From the IMG/VR virus record IMGVR_UViG_3300025626_000018, positions 1 through 64,000 of that record: DNA of 64,000 nt; one strand, given 5' to 3'. Made by a program: the position numbers and the translations under genes. Shown piece after piece: positions 7,746 to 17,462 of the stretch. The DNA comes from a virus. Under the pieces are notes generated by a model, which saw only the letters and a list, made by a program, of their open reading frames with translations, was not told the origin of the DNA and did not search any database. How positions within the stretch are numbered: the first letter of the stretch is position 1; each line of letters begins with the position of its first letter.

Positions 7746-9269
7746 ATGGCTGATAATACTTTGAAAATTTTTGGGTTTGAAATTAAAAAAGCATCCCAGT
7801 CAAAATTAGATAATAATAGACTAAAATCTGTTGTTCCAGCAACCGATGAAGACGGGGCTGGTTATGTAACTGCGTCAGGCGGTCATTATGGTCAATATGT
7901 TGATATTGACGGAAACGCTGCTAAAGATAATTTTCAAATGATTTTAAAATACCGCGGGATTGCCAGTCATCCCGAGGTCGATGACGCTATTGAAAATATT
8001 GTAAATGAATCTATAATTTATGATGATGATAATAGTATTGTTAACTTGAATTTAGAAAATGTTGAAGTAGCTGATAATATTAAGAATCAAATTCAGGAAG
8101 AATTTAATGGTATTCTTAATCTTTTGAATTTTAAAGAAAATGCCCACGATATATTTCGAAGATGGTATATTGATGGTAGAATATACCACCATTTAGTTGT
8201 GGATGAAAAAAATGAAAAAATGGGAATTCAAGATATTAGATTCCTAGATTCTACTAAAATTAGAAAAATAAAAGAAGTCAAGAAAAAACGTGACCCGCTT
8301 ACTAATATTGATATTATTGATAATGTAAAAGAATATTATATTTATCAAGATAAGCCTGGAAGTCAACAAAATAAAAATGCAGTAAAATTTTCAACTGACT
8401 CTATTAGTTATGTAACATCAGGATTGATGGATGAAACAAGAACAAAAATTATTTCTAATTTGCAAAAAGCAATAAAGCCAGTTAATCAATTAAGAATGAT
8501 GGAAGATTCATTAGTTATATACAGATTAGCTCGTGCACCTGAAAGAAGAATTTTTTATATTGATATTGGCAATTTACCAAAAGGTAAAGCTGATGAATAT
8601 ATGAAAAATATTATGGCAAAATATCGCAATAAGCTAGTATATGATGCTAATAGCGGTGAATTAAGAGATGATCGTAAGCATATGTCAATGCTTGAAGATT
8701 TTTGGTTACCTCGTAGAGAAGGCGGCCGTGGTACAGAAATTTCAACCTTGCCAGGTGGTGAAAATCTTGGACAAATTGATGATATTGTTTATTTTCAAAA
8801 AAGAGTTTATAAAGCATTAAATGTACCATTAAATAGATTAGAGCAAGAAGCACAGTTTTCTCTTGGGAGGAGCAGTGAAATCGGTCGAGATGAAATTAAG
8901 TTTCAAAAATTTATTGATAGACTAAGAGCAAAATTTTCCGTTATTTTTTATAATATTCTAAAAAAACAATTACTTTTGAAAAAAATTATTACCGAAGGTG
9001 ATTGGGAACAATGGAAAAATGATGTTATTATTGATTTTTCACGTGATAATCATTTTACAGAGTTAAAAGAGTCAGATATATTAAAAGAACGTGTGCAAAC
9101 ATTAGATATGCTTAGTCAATATGTTGGTGAATATTTTACTAAAGAATGGGTAATGAAAACTGTTTTAAAGTTAGATGCAGAAGAAATTAAAATTCTTTCT
9201 AAAGATGTTGAAGATAGTAATGACCAAGATGCTGAAGAGGTAGAAAAAAATCTGCCCAACGATGAGTAA
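7746..9269 (+). CDS. gp20: Portal vertex protein gp20
   Basis: The 507-residue protein is the dodecameric portal through which DNA enters and leaves the head. Diagnostic gp20 phrases are GGHYGQYVDIDG, YRGIASHPEVDDAIENIVNE, the central LEDFWLPRREGGRGTEI and TLPGGENLGQIDDI. Length is close to other marine T4-like portals. A ribosome site (AAGGATAGAGA) precedes the ATG. It is followed by the prohead core and protease genes, as expected. Confidence 0.95.
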   Translation: MADNTLKIFGFEIKKASQSKLDNNRLKSVVPATDEDGAGYVTASGGHYGQYVDIDGNAAKDNFQMILKYRGIASHPEVDDAIENIVNESIIYDDDNSIVNLNLENVEVADNIKNQIQEEFNGILNLLNFKENAHDIFRRWYIDGRIYHHLVVDEKNEKMGIQDIRFLDSTKIRKIKEVKKKRDPLTNIDIIDNVKEYYIYQDKPGSQQNKNAVKFSTDSISYVTSGLMDETRTKIISNLQKAIKPVNQLRMMEDSLVIYRLARAPERRIFYIDIGNLPKGKADEYMKNIMAKYRNKLVYDANSGELRDDRKHMSMLEDFWLPRREGGRGTEISTLPGGENLGQIDDIVYFQKRVYKALNVPLNRLEQEAQFSLGRSSEIGRDEIKFQKFIDRLRAKFSVIFYNILKKQLLLKKIITEGDWEQWKNDVIIDFSRDNHFTELKESDILKERVQTLDMLSQYVGEYFTKEWVMKTVLKLDAEEIKILSKDVEDSNDQDAEEVEKNLPNDE

Positions 9270-9279
9270 GGAATAACTC

Positions 9280-10098
9280 TTGCTTAGCGCATATTTAGAT
9301 AAAGTACGATTTAGAACTAGTAGTGGTCGGGTTGGTGAAATATCATCTTTACAAGATGCAATAGTAATATCATATTTAGAACCGTATATTGATCTTACTA
9401 TAATTTTAGATAGTACCAATTTAGTAAATTCTGTCCGTGGCTGGGCTGGTGTTGGATCATATTTTAATGGATATCATATTAGTGGTAGATATGGTATACG
9501 GCTATACTTAGACAAAGCTGAAGCTGTATCAATCTCATTACAGTCATTTACTGCTAGGGATATGTTGAATCTCCAACTTGGAATTTTTCAAGCAGTTGGA
9601 TCAATTTTTACATTAAATGTTAGTAGAGCAGATGATCCAGAAGATGAAATAACTCCAACTGATAGCCAGGATATTACTATAATAGGCGCTGATAGTGCAG
9701 CATTTAATTTAGAAGTTGACTCTAGTGGAAATCTTATACTAGGAGATGGTCTTAATATAGGAAATTATTTGATATCCGGTGATTCAAATGATAATTTATT
9801 CTTTACTAATTTAACTGACGGATTGATTAAATTAAAAATTAATCCAAGTGAAGCAGATTTTGGACTTGGTGTTGATATAAAACAAAATGGCACTACAATA
9901 GATACATCAATTACTAATCTTATAAATGAGCAATATATACAATCATATGTAGATAGTACATATATTCAAACTGCAGCAAATGCTGCATATCTTAAGGGAA
10001 TTATTGATGGGCAATATATACAATCTATTGCGACTGAACAATATATTAAATCCTTTATAACTGAAACGTATATTAGAGAATTAATTGATTCACTTTAA
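9280..10098 (+). CDS. Unknown, probably structural protein with C-terminal Tyr-Ile repeats
   Basis: A 272-residue protein starting at TTG 9280 with a good ribosome site (AAGGAA). I do not recognise its family. Residues 1-110 look globular. The last 60 residues hold repeated short units of the form QYIQSYVDSTYIQ, QYIQSIATEQYIKSF, TYIRELIDS, suggesting a trimeric or stalk-like structure. Placed between portal and prohead-core genes and in the late operon, it is probably a virion component, but no function can be assigned. Confidence 0.6.
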   Translation: MLSAYLDKVRFRTSSGRVGEISSLQDAIVISYLEPYIDLTIILDSTNLVNSVRGWAGVGSYFNGYHISGRYGIRLYLDKAEAVSISLQSFTARDMLNLQLGIFQAVGSIFTLNVSRADDPEDEITPTDSQDITIIGADSAAFNLEVDSSGNLILGDGLNIGNYLISGDSNDNLFFTNLTDGLIKLKINPSEADFGLGVDIKQNGTTIDTSITNLINEQYIQSYVDSTYIQTAANAAYLKGIIDGQYIQSIATEQYIKSFITETYIRELIDSL

Positions 10099-10128
10099 CT
10101 TTTTTTGCTAAGTGAAGAACATTAAATG

Positions 10129-10136
10129 TATAAATA
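10129..10136 (+). promoter_or_regulatory. T4-type late promoter TATAAATA before the gp67-like gene
   Basis: TATAAATA lies 22 bp upstream of the ATG of the small acidic prohead gene; the predicted leader contains an ACGGAGAA ribosome site. This would drive the prohead genes 67-21-22-23. Confidence 0.75.
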
Positions 10137-10157
10137 ATATCAAAGACGGAGAACATT

Positions 10158-10421
10158 ATGGAAAACGAAGAAAATTTTGAAATAGATGAAGTTGAAGTTG
10201 AAGTCAATCCAATTGAATCAATGATTGATAGTATTTTAGGAAATGATTATAAAACATCTTCGGATATTTTTAACGATATGGTATCAGATAAAATGAATGA
10301 TGCTTTAGAAGATAAAAAAGTTGCCATAGCAGATACAATGTTTAATGGCGGATCTGATGATTTGGAAATTTCGGATGAAGAAATCGAAGAATTTTTTGAT
10401 GAAGAAGATATTCAAGACTAA
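10158..10421 (+). CDS. gp67: Prohead core protein, gp67-like
   Basis: The 87-residue, strongly acidic protein has the phrase FNDMVSDKMNDALEDKKVAIAD, which resembles the conserved helix of gp67-like prohead core proteins in cyanophages (the usual form is ...LLGDRLSDALEAKK...). gp67 is an internal scaffold component that is degraded by the gp21 protease during head maturation. Its position between portal and protease is the T4 position of gp67/68. The rest of the chain is too short and biased to prove the call. Confidence 0.7.
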   Translation: MENEENFEIDEVEVEVNPIESMIDSILGNDYKTSSDIFNDMVSDKMNDALEDKKVAIADTMFNGGSDDLEISDEEIEEFFDEEDIQD

Positions 10422-10450
10422 TTAAAGTCTATAAATTAAAGGAATAAAAA

Positions 10451-11104
10451 ATGAAGCTTATTGCAGAATACCTTGACCAAGAAATTTCATTAATTAAAGA
10501 ATCCACTGAAAGTGGTAAACAAAATTATGTTATTGAGGGTATTTTCGCTCAAGCTGAAACTAAAAACCGTAATGGAAGAATTTATCCAAAAGCAATTATG
10601 GAATCAGCTATACATAAATTCAATACGGAACAAGTAATGACTAAGAGGGCTGTTGGAGAATTAAATCACCCGGAAGGGCCAACAGTGAACTTAGATAAAG
10701 TTTCTCACAGAATTACCGAAATGGTATGGAATGGTAATTCAGTAGTGGGAAAAGCGCTTATTTTAGACACTCCGATGGGTAATATCGTAAAAGGTTTACT
10801 AGATGGTGGTGTTCAGTTAGGCGTTTCAACTCGTGGTATGGGAAGTCTTGAGAATCGTAGTGGGACAATGTACGTCAAAGATGACTTTATGTTGAGCACT
10901 GTAGATATTGTACAGGATCCATCTGCACCAGAAGCTTTTGTTAATGGAATAATGGAAGGTGTAGAATGGGTTTGGAATAACGGTATCATCCAATCTCAAG
11001 TAATTGAAGAAATAGAGACTGAAATTAAAGAAGCTTCACGTAGCAATTTGCACGAAGTGCAATTGCGTGAGTTTGAAAATTTCCTCTCGTTGATAAACAA
11101 ATAA
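10451..11104 (+). CDS. gp21: Prohead protease gp21
   Basis: A 217-residue serine protease that cleaves scaffold and capsid proteins during head maturation. Family signatures are KNRNGRIYPKAIME, the catalytic-His region GELNHPEGPTV and the catalytic-Ser region GVSTRGMGS, followed by STVDIVQDPSAPEAFV. Lengths of 210-220 residues are usual. The gene follows gp67 and precedes scaffold gp22, its main substrate. Confidence 0.94.
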   Translation: MKLIAEYLDQEISLIKESTESGKQNYVIEGIFAQAETKNRNGRIYPKAIMESAIHKFNTEQVMTKRAVGELNHPEGPTVNLDKVSHRITEMVWNGNSVVGKALILDTPMGNIVKGLLDGGVQLGVSTRGMGSLENRSGTMYVKDDFMLSTVDIVQDPSAPEAFVNGIMEGVEWVWNNGIIQSQVIEEIETEIKEASRSNLHEVQLREFENFLSLINK

Positions 11105-11115
11105 GAGGAGTCAAC

Positions 11116-12225
11116 ATGACTGATCAAATCCAAGAACAGGATGTGGAGCTCGACTTAAACAACGAAGTTGTGGAAGAAGCTCACGATCCAAAGAACGCTG
11201 AAGCGCAATCTATTGATAGCGTAGATAAAGCTGGGGAAGTAACTGCTAAAGCCGCTCGCGGCGATGCAAGTGGTAATACAGCAAAAGATAATACAAAGCA
11301 AGATCCAGCACCTAAAACTAAAGCTGGTATCATTAATGCAATGTATAATAAAATGGGTAAAATGAAAAAGGCTGATTTACAAGCCTCTTATAAAAACCTC
11401 ATGGGCGAATCTTTTGATTTCGAAGAAGAAGAAGTTGTTGCAGTTGCACCGCTTAACTTCAAAGAAGATCTAGATGCGCTTGTAACTAATGATGAATCTC
11501 TATCAGAAGATTTTAAAACTAAAGCTGCAACAATTTTTGAAGCAGCAGTATCTTCAAGAGTGCATGAAACAATTTCAGAAAAAACAGTTGAACTTGAAAC
11601 TGCTTATGCTGAAAAAGTTGACGCACTCGAAGAAAACTTTGCTACAGAAATGGCCGAAGGTCTTGCTGAAGCTAAAGGCGAACTAGTTGAAAAAATTGAT
11701 AGCTATCTAAATTATGTAGTTGAAACGTGGATGGAAGACAACAAATTAGCTGTTGAACGTGGTTTAAGAACTGAAATTGCAGAAACATTTATGTCCAAAA
11801 TGAAAGACTTATTTGTTGAATCGTATATTGAAGTTCCAGAAGCTAAAATTGATTTAGTTGACGATCTAGCAGAACAAGTCGAAGAACTTGAAGCTCTCTT
11901 GAATAAAGAGACTGCTACAAATATCGCAATGAAAGAATCAGTAGAAACTTTGCAACGTACAATGATTATTCGTGAAGCTGCTAAAGATCTAGCAGAAACA
12001 CAAGTTGCCAAACTCGAAAAACTAGCGGAAAACCTAGATTTTGATAATGCAGAATCATTTACTTCAAAAGTGGCAACACTTAAAGAATCATATTTTTCTA
12101 AATCAGTAGAAGAAGCTGAAGAAGTAATTAATGAAGCAGTAGAAGAAGCTGAAGAGGCCGATTCAATTGTAGAAAGCAATGCCTCTATGGATCGCTATCT
12201 CACTGCTTTAAGAACATCAAATTAA
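11116..12225 (+). CDS. gp22: Prohead core scaffold gp22
   Basis: A 369-residue, acidic, highly helical protein rich in Glu, Ala and Lys with long heptad-like stretches, as expected of the main scaffold of the prohead. It contains the phrase GIINAMYNKMGKMKKADLQASY near residue 75, typical of marine gp22. It would assemble the core on which gp23 polymerises and then be digested by gp21. It lies between gp21 and gp23 in the conserved order. Confidence 0.9.
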   Translation: MTDQIQEQDVELDLNNEVVEEAHDPKNAEAQSIDSVDKAGEVTAKAARGDASGNTAKDNTKQDPAPKTKAGIINAMYNKMGKMKKADLQASYKNLMGESFDFEEEEVVAVAPLNFKEDLDALVTNDESLSEDFKTKAATIFEAAVSSRVHETISEKTVELETAYAEKVDALEENFATEMAEGLAEAKGELVEKIDSYLNYVVETWMEDNKLAVERGLRTEIAETFMSKMKDLFVESYIEVPEAKIDLVDDLAEQVEELEALLNKETATNIAMKESVETLQRTMIIREAAKDLAETQVAKLEKLAENLDFDNAESFTSKVATLKESYFSKSVEEAEEVINEAVEEAEEADSIVESNASMDRYLTALRTSN

Positions 12226-12242
12226 ACTAAAGGACTTATGGA

Positions 12243-13565
12243 ATGTCTAACTATAAAAACTTAACAGAAAAATGGGCACCAGTGCTCAATGAAGAATCTG
12301 CAGGCAAAATCGATGATGCATATCGTCGTTCCGTAACTGCGGTTATTTTAGAAAACCAAGAAAAATCATTAGCAGAAGCTCGCTCTGCTACTCAAGGTTT
12401 CATTACAGAAGATGCTCCAGGCAATAACACTGGTTCCGCTTCTAACTGGGATCCAATCTTGATTTCCTTGGTACGTCGCGCAATGCCAAACATGATGGCA
12501 TATGACGTATGTGGCGTTCAGCCGATGACTGGCCCAACTGGCTTGATCTTCGCAATGAAGTCACGTTATAATGCTGGTTCAACTAGCCAACCTGAAGCAC
12601 TCTTCGGTGAAGCTAATACAGCATTCTCCGGCGCAGGTTCACAGACCGGTGATACATCTGGTCTTTTGGGTCTTACTGATTCTAACTCTGACTCCTCTAT
12701 CGACAATGATCGCACAGGACCAGGTGCTGGTACAGGTATGACTACAACTGCAGGCGAAGCCCTTGGCGATTCAGCTGGCAATCCTTTTGCTGAAATGGGT
12801 TTCACCATTGAAAAAGCAACAGTGTCTGCAAAAACACGTGCATTGAAAGCAGAATATAGCCTTGAGTTAGCTCAAGACTTGAAATCTATTCACGGTCTTG
12901 ATGCAGAATCAGAATTGGCAAATATCTTGTCAACAGAGATTCTTGCTGAAATTAACCGCGAAGTTATTCGTACAATCAACAGCCAAGCTAAAACTGGTGC
13001 AAATACATCTAACACAGCAATTAACGGCGTGTTTGACTTGTCCTCAGATGCAGATGGTCGTTGGTCAGTAGAAAAATTCAAAGGTTTGATGGTTCAAATT
13101 GAACGTGAAGCTAACCAAATCGCAAAAGAAACACGTCGCGGTCGTGGTAACTTCATCATCACATCTTCTGATGTAGCTTCTGCTTTGGCAGCAACAGGTA
13201 TGCTGGACTATGCTCCAGCACTCGCAACTAACTTGCAAGTTGATGACACAGGTAATACTTTTGCTGGTGTTCTTAATGGCCGCACACGCGTTTATATCGA
13301 CCCATATGCAACTGTTGATTATATCACTGTTGGATACAAAGGTACAAATGCATACGATGCAGGTCTCTTCTATTGCCCATACGTACCACTCACAATGGTT
13401 CGTGCAGTAGGTGAAAATGACTTCCAGCCACGTATCGGGTTCAAAACTCGTTATGGCATGGCATCAAACCCATTTGTAGGTGCTACACCCGCAAACGGTC
13501 TAGCAGCTGCGAAGACTAATCAATATTACAGAATCTTCAGAGTTGACAATATCTTGTCTGCATAA
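12243..13565 (+). CDS. gp23: Major capsid protein gp23
   Basis: The 440-residue protein is the major head subunit. It has the T4-like phrases SNWDPILISLVRRAMPNMMAYD and GVQPMTGPTGLIFAMKSRY and, near the end, GFKTRYGMASNPF. A likely maturation site is ITE at residues 54-56, fitting the (I/L)xE consensus of gp21, so the mature form would start at Asp57. G/C-ending codons are more common here than in neighbours, as usual for a very highly expressed gene. A strong terminator follows. Confidence 0.97.
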   Translation: MSNYKNLTEKWAPVLNEESAGKIDDAYRRSVTAVILENQEKSLAEARSATQGFITEDAPGNNTGSASNWDPILISLVRRAMPNMMAYDVCGVQPMTGPTGLIFAMKSRYNAGSTSQPEALFGEANTAFSGAGSQTGDTSGLLGLTDSNSDSSIDNDRTGPGAGTGMTTTAGEALGDSAGNPFAEMGFTIEKATVSAKTRALKAEYSLELAQDLKSIHGLDAESELANILSTEILAEINREVIRTINSQAKTGANTSNTAINGVFDLSSDADGRWSVEKFKGLMVQIEREANQIAKETRRGRGNFIITSSDVASALAATGMLDYAPALATNLQVDDTGNTFAGVLNGRTRVYIDPYATVDYITVGYKGTNAYDAGLFYCPYVPLTMVRAVGENDFQPRIGFKTRYGMASNPFVGATPANGLAAAKTNQYYRIFRVDNILSA

Positions 13566-13605
13566 GATTAGATTAAATAATATTATTCTGGTAACAGAAC
13601 AACTA

Positions 13606-13630
13606 GAGGCGCTTCGGCGCCTCTTTTTTT
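13606..13630 (+). terminator. Rho-independent terminator after gp23
   Basis: A GC-rich 7-bp stem (GAGGCGC / GCGCCTC) with a TTCG tetraloop is followed by seven T. It closes the main head operon. The rest of the gap up to 13826 holds a short ATAGAT repeat and a late promoter but no gene that I can see. Confidence 0.92.
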
Positions 13631-13793
13631 ATTCGGTGTAGATAGCAATTAGATATAGATATAGATATAAAAGTGATAAATGGGTAGAATGGCAGTTTGT
13701 GTAACGTAGTCTGCTTTAGGTTATAATTTACAATAGTACAAGTAAAAAGAAATGTAAACATCTAAAAATGCATTTTTTTGTATTATTTTTGCA

Positions 13794-13801
13794 TATAAAT
13801 A
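13794..13801 (+). promoter_or_regulatory. T4-type late promoter TATAAATA before the second tube-like gene
   Basis: TATAAATA is 25 bp before the ATG at 13827, with a TACGGAG ribosome site in between. Confidence 0.78.
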
Positions 13802-13826
13802 ATTATAACATACGGAGTATTATGGA

Positions 13827-14312
13827 ATGTCAGAATTAACTAGCAATATTAACTATCTCCAACCAACTAATTTTAGAATAGTTTTAGATAGAAAAGAATA
13901 CGGTAATTTAGAATTTTTTGCACAAAGATTCGATCATCCTGCAATTACCATTGATGCACCTGTGGTATCGTATAAAAGGATTCAATCAATATCATTAACT
14001 GGTGATAATATTTCATTTGGTGATTTGACTATTGAAGTTATCTGTGATGAGGATATGAATTCTTATAAAGAAATGTTTGAATGGTTAACCGAACTTACGG
14101 AAAAACACCATAATGATGCAGAAAAAAGAATTCAAGTAGATATATCAGCTATTATTATGTCAAGTCATAATAATAAAGTTAAAGAATTTCGATATATTGA
14201 TTGTATACCAACATTTGTTGGGCCTTTGTCATTTCAAGCGGGCGTTAGCGAAGCACCAGTAGTTACTTTTGAAGTAACATTTAAAATAGGATATTTTGAA
14301 CTTAGGGACTAA
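13827..14312 (+). CDS. Tail-tube-like protein (gp19-fold family)
   Basis: A 161-residue protein whose pattern fits the T4 gp19 tube-protein superfamily: PTNFRIVLDRKEYGNLEFFA, then a Pro/Ala loop, LTGDNISFGDLTIEV and DEDMNSYKEMFEWL. It is clearly different from the main tube gene at 7124. Such a second copy in marine T4-like phages may serve as a tube initiator or terminator (gp54- or gp3-like role), but that is inference. It stands alone behind its own late promoter after gp23. Confidence 0.7.
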   Translation: MSELTSNINYLQPTNFRIVLDRKEYGNLEFFAQRFDHPAITIDAPVVSYKRIQSISLTGDNISFGDLTIEVICDEDMNSYKEMFEWLTELTEKHHNDAEKRIQVDISAIIMSSHNNKVKEFRYIDCIPTFVGPLSFQAGVSEAPVVTFEVTFKIGYFELRD

Positions 14313-14317
14313 GTATA

Positions 14318-15046
14318 ATGATAGATAATGATATACGGCGATATAGAGCATTAATAGTTTGGACTAATAACGGCAATAGCGGTGAAATTTTAACAAATTG
14401 GTTTGCAGAAGCCCATAAAAAATATATTAAATATGATTTATTAACTGAAAATTTAATAGCATTAGGATATAATGTTGATATAAATGACTGCGAAAATTGC
14501 GAAATTTTTAATATAAAGTCCGGAATTTTTCGGGATATTATATTACAATACAAAAAAACAAATGATATTAATAGACTGAATACCGCTATAAGATTAATAA
14601 TGTCGTATCGACCAACATTTTATATCATTAATGAAACTATTGATAAAGAAATTATAAATTCAATTATATCTATGTCCAATCTTTATCATTTTAGCAATCT
14701 TTTATTTTACTGTAAAAAACCCGTAACTAGGTTAAAAAATTTAAATTATATTGAAAATCTGCGTGATAATGAAAATACATGCCGTGAAATTAATAATTTT
14801 ATTTTTCATTCGTTAAACCGACGTGGGGTTAGATTTGCTGGTTTAATGCATGAAGATTTTTTTCAATTTAATAGTTATAATGATTCAATATTATACTTGA
14901 CATTTAAATGGCTATTTTATAGTATACATAATTTTATAGAGATACGTGAAAAAATAAACCATATTGATGTTAATACAGATCATATAAAAGCCCAATTAGT
15001 GGATTTAATTCCAATTGAAATAAATAATTTCCATATTGAGGTGTAA
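14318..15046 (+). CDS. Hypothetical protein
   Basis: A 242-residue protein that I cannot assign. It is rich in Ile, Asn and Tyr and has no signal peptide or clear membrane segment. The N-terminus ALIVWTNNGNSGEI has a beta-strand then Gly-rich turn shape that could suggest a nucleotide-binding fold, but no real P-loop is visible. It sits between the tube-like gene and uvsY, probably on the same late transcript. Confidence 0.6.
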   Translation: MIDNDIRRYRALIVWTNNGNSGEILTNWFAEAHKKYIKYDLLTENLIALGYNVDINDCENCEIFNIKSGIFRDIILQYKKTNDINRLNTAIRLIMSYRPTFYIINETIDKEIINSIISMSNLYHFSNLLFYCKKPVTRLKNLNYIENLRDNENTCREINNFIFHSLNRRGVRFAGLMHEDFFQFNSYNDSILYLTFKWLFYSIHNFIEIREKINHIDVNTDHIKAQLVDLIPIEINNFHIEV

Positions 15047-15054
15047 TTAGACGT

Positions 15055-15062
15055 TATAAATA
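15055..15062 (+). promoter_or_regulatory. T4-type late promoter TATAAATA before uvsY
   Basis: TATAAATA ends only 10 bp before ATG 15073, so the predicted start of transcription is within about 5 nt of the start codon. No ribosome site is present in between. Confidence 0.65.
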
Positions 15063-15072
15063 CTATTATATT

Positions 15073-15543
15073 ATGAACCAGATGGAGTTTCCGTTGTTAC
15101 TAGATATTGAAAAAATCCTTATAGAATGGCAAAATGACAGCGTAATTGATGATACTAAATTGGATAGTGCATCAGTAGATACAGCTAAACTACATGCTAA
15201 ATATTTGCAGTGGCTTTCTTTAGCCAAACTTCAATTAAAAAAATCTCAAATAAATCAAAAATCTTTGCTTAAAATTAAGTGGCTATACTATAATGGTAAA
15301 ATGCCGCCCGAAGAAATTGAACAACGGGGATGGGAATTTGATCCCTTTGATGGCCTTAAAGTTATGAAGGGTGATATGAATTATTATTATGATTCAGATA
15401 AAGAAATTCAACAAAGCGAAGAAAAAATTGCATATTCAAAAACTTTAGTAGAAACCTTGCAAGAAATTGTTGAAACCTTACGGTGGCGGCATACATCAAT
15501 TGGTAATATCATTAAATGGAAGATGTTTCAAGCCGGTGGATAA
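15073..15543 (+). CDS. uvsY: Recombination mediator UvsY
   Basis: The 156-residue protein matches UvsY, which loads the UvsX recombinase on single-stranded DNA covered by gp32. Recognisable parts are LLLDIEKILIEWQNDS at the start, LKIKWLYYNGKMPPEEI in the middle and LRWRHTSIGNIIKWKMFQAG at the end. Length is typical. The 3' end overlaps the uvsW start by 8 bp (GTGGATAA). An in-frame ATG at 15082 is an alternative start that leaves a slightly longer leader. Confidence 0.9.
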   Translation: MNQMEFPLLLDIEKILIEWQNDSVIDDTKLDSASVDTAKLHAKYLQWLSLAKLQLKKSQINQKSLLKIKWLYYNGKMPPEEIEQRGWEFDPFDGLKVMKGDMNYYYDSDKEIQQSEEKIAYSKTLVETLQEIVETLRWRHTSIGNIIKWKMFQAGG

Positions 15544-17047
15544 AATAGTAATTCAAAAAAAGAATGAGTCAATGATGCTAATTGGTTGCGATTGGGGCAT
15601 CGGCGCAGAATTATCAGATTTCTTCAGTTTTTTTGTTCCAGGGTATAAATTTATGCCATTATACAAAAATAAAATATGGGATGGTAAAGTTAGGCTATAT
15701 AATGCTCAAACAAATGAACTAGGCCTTGGGTTATTACCATATGTAAAAGAATTTGCTGAAAAAAGAAATTATACCATAGAATATGAAGATTCTTTATATG
15801 GCATGCCCGAGCAATATAATGATATAGATCCAAAAGCAATTATGGATTTTCTTAAGCGATTAAATTTACAAGGGCGCGGAGAACCTATTGAAGTTAGAGA
15901 TTATCAGTTTGATGCAATATGTGATGCAATTCGAAAAAAACGCGCTATTCTTTTGTCGCCAACTGGGTCCGGTAAATCACTTATAATTTATGCTTTAATG
16001 CGATGGTACCTTGAAAATTTTAATCAAAAAGTATTAGTTATTGTTCCAACAACCTCCTTAGTGCAACAAATGTATGCAGATTTCGCAGACTATTCGACTG
16101 CCGATGAATCATTCCAGGTAGAAAAAGAATGTCATGTGATTTATTCGGGTAAAGAAAAAACTAATATTCATAATAGAATTTATATTTCAACGTGGCAATC
16201 TATTTACAAATTAGGGCCAGCATGGTTCGAACAATTTGGTGCTGTGTTTGGGGACGAGTGCCATGGATTTAAATCTAAATCTTTAACAGCTATTATGAAT
16301 AAAGCCAGATTGGCTGCGTATAGATTTGGTACAACCGGAACGCTAGATGGTACACAAACTCATAAATTAACACTTGAAGGATTATTTGGTAAAGTTAAAA
16401 ATGTCACTACAACAAAAACGCTTCAAGACAAAAATACGCTCGCCCAATTAGACATTAATCTGTTAACGCTGCAATATAAAGAAGAGACAAAGAAAATTTT
16501 ATCTGGTCAATCTTATCAAGAAGAAATTAACTTTATTGTTACTAATGAAAAGCGTAATAAATTTATTAGTAATTTGTCTTTATCTTTGGACGGTAATACG
16601 CTTGTATTGTATCAGTTTGTTGAAAAACATGGTAAACCATTACATACTTTAATAGCAAATAAAGCTGATGAAAAACGCAAGATCTTTTTTGTATCGGGTG
16701 GCACTGAAGCTAGCGATCGAGAAGCAATACGTAAAATAGTTGAGACACAAAAAGATGCAATTATTGTGGCAAGTTTAGGTACGTTTAGTACAGGGATAAA
16801 TATAAGGAACTTGCATAACATTGTATTTGCCTCCCCTTCAAAATCTCAAATCAGAATTTTACAAAGTATCGGCAGGGGGTTAAGAAAAAGTGAAAATGGT
16901 AAAACAACTCAGCTATACGATATTGCAGATAATTTAAAATATAAGTCTAAAAAGAATTATTCTTTAGTACATGCTGAAGAAAGATTGAAGATATATAAAC
17001 GAGAACAATTTAATTGTAAAATACATATGGTAGATTTAAATGAATAA
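15536..17047 (+). CDS. uvsW: ATP-dependent helicase UvsW
   Basis: A superfamily-2 helicase of about 503 residues. Walker A is LLSPTGSGKS, the DEAD-box variant is GDECHGF, and the C-terminal motif VI region is QSIGRGLRKSENGK. The N-terminal domain (ELSDFFSFFVPGYKFMP, WDGKVRLY) matches T4 UvsW. I choose GTG 15536 because the preceding part of the open frame overlaps uvsY, while residues just after GTG align with the T4 N-terminus; ATG 15572 is the alternative. UvsW unwinds R-loops and moves branched DNA, switching replication from origins to recombination. Confidence 0.9.
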   Translation: MDKIVIQKKNESMMLIGCDWGIGAELSDFFSFFVPGYKFMPLYKNKIWDGKVRLYNAQTNELGLGLLPYVKEFAEKRNYTIEYEDSLYGMPEQYNDIDPKAIMDFLKRLNLQGRGEPIEVRDYQFDAICDAIRKKRAILLSPTGSGKSLIIYALMRWYLENFNQKVLVIVPTTSLVQQMYADFADYSTADESFQVEKECHVIYSGKEKTNIHNRIYISTWQSIYKLGPAWFEQFGAVFGDECHGFKSKSLTAIMNKARLAAYRFGTTGTLDGTQTHKLTLEGLFGKVKNVTTTKTLQDKNTLAQLDINLLTLQYKEETKKILSGQSYQEEINFIVTNEKRNKFISNLSLSLDGNTLVLYQFVEKHGKPLHTLIANKADEKRKIFFVSGGTEASDREAIRKIVETQKDAIIVASLGTFSTGINIRNLHNIVFASPSKSQIRILQSIGRGLRKSENGKTTQLYDIADNLKYKSKKNYSLVHAEERLKIYKREQFNCKIHMVDLNE

Positions 17048-17462
17048 TTACGGACAATTTCTTCTTGCTAATGGCCTTGAAATCGTAGCAGAAATACTTG
17101 AAGATGATGAAGAACTTAATGATATGGTTGTTAGAAACTGTTTAATTATTTCTCGAATGAATGTAAAAGAGGGAACATATTATATTTTTAGACCGATGAT
17201 GACATATGTTGAAGGTGAAAATGGAATCATTGGGCTTAATAGAGATCACATTACTGCATCTAGTATTCCTCATATTAAAACAATAGATCAATATTATTTT
17301 GCTTTGCAGAAAATGAAAGAAGAGTGGGATGAAGAAATGCAAGAATATGAACAACCACTTGAAAATGAAAAAACTTTAGATGAACTTGATGAAGAATTAA
17401 GTGAAGAAGATAAAGAAAAAATTGTATCGATCTTTAAGAATTCTAAACCAACAATGCATTAG
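17040..17462 (+). CDS. Conserved marine T4-like phage protein, possibly Sm-like
   Basis: A 140-residue protein overlapping uvsW by 8 bp. The first 90 residues have the pattern FLLANGLEIVAEILEDDE...VVRNCLIIS...YIFRPMMTY...LNRDHITASSIP, which I associate with a small beta-barrel (Sm/Lsm-like) protein found next to uvsW in cyanophages. The C-terminus is an acidic tail. If it is Sm-like it may bind RNA, but this is an inference from strand pattern only. Confidence 0.65.
   Translation: MNNYGQFLLANGLEIVAEILEDDEELNDMVVRNCLIISRMNVKEGTYYIFRPMMTYVEGENGIIGLNRDHITASSIPHIKTIDQYYFALQKMKEEWDEEMQEYEQPLENEKTLDELDEELSEEDKEKIVSIFKNSKPTMH

Noticed and set aside
11712-12179. Minus-strand open frame of 155 codons inside gp22
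   Set aside because: It is the shadow of a highly biased Glu/Ala-rich coding sequence; its product is Ser-rich without any motif and it has no promoter or ribosome site.
13631-13660. Short ATAGAT repeat as a CRISPR or origin iteron
   Set aside because: Only three 6-bp units with no spacers or dyad; most likely low-complexity AT-rich spacer DNA.
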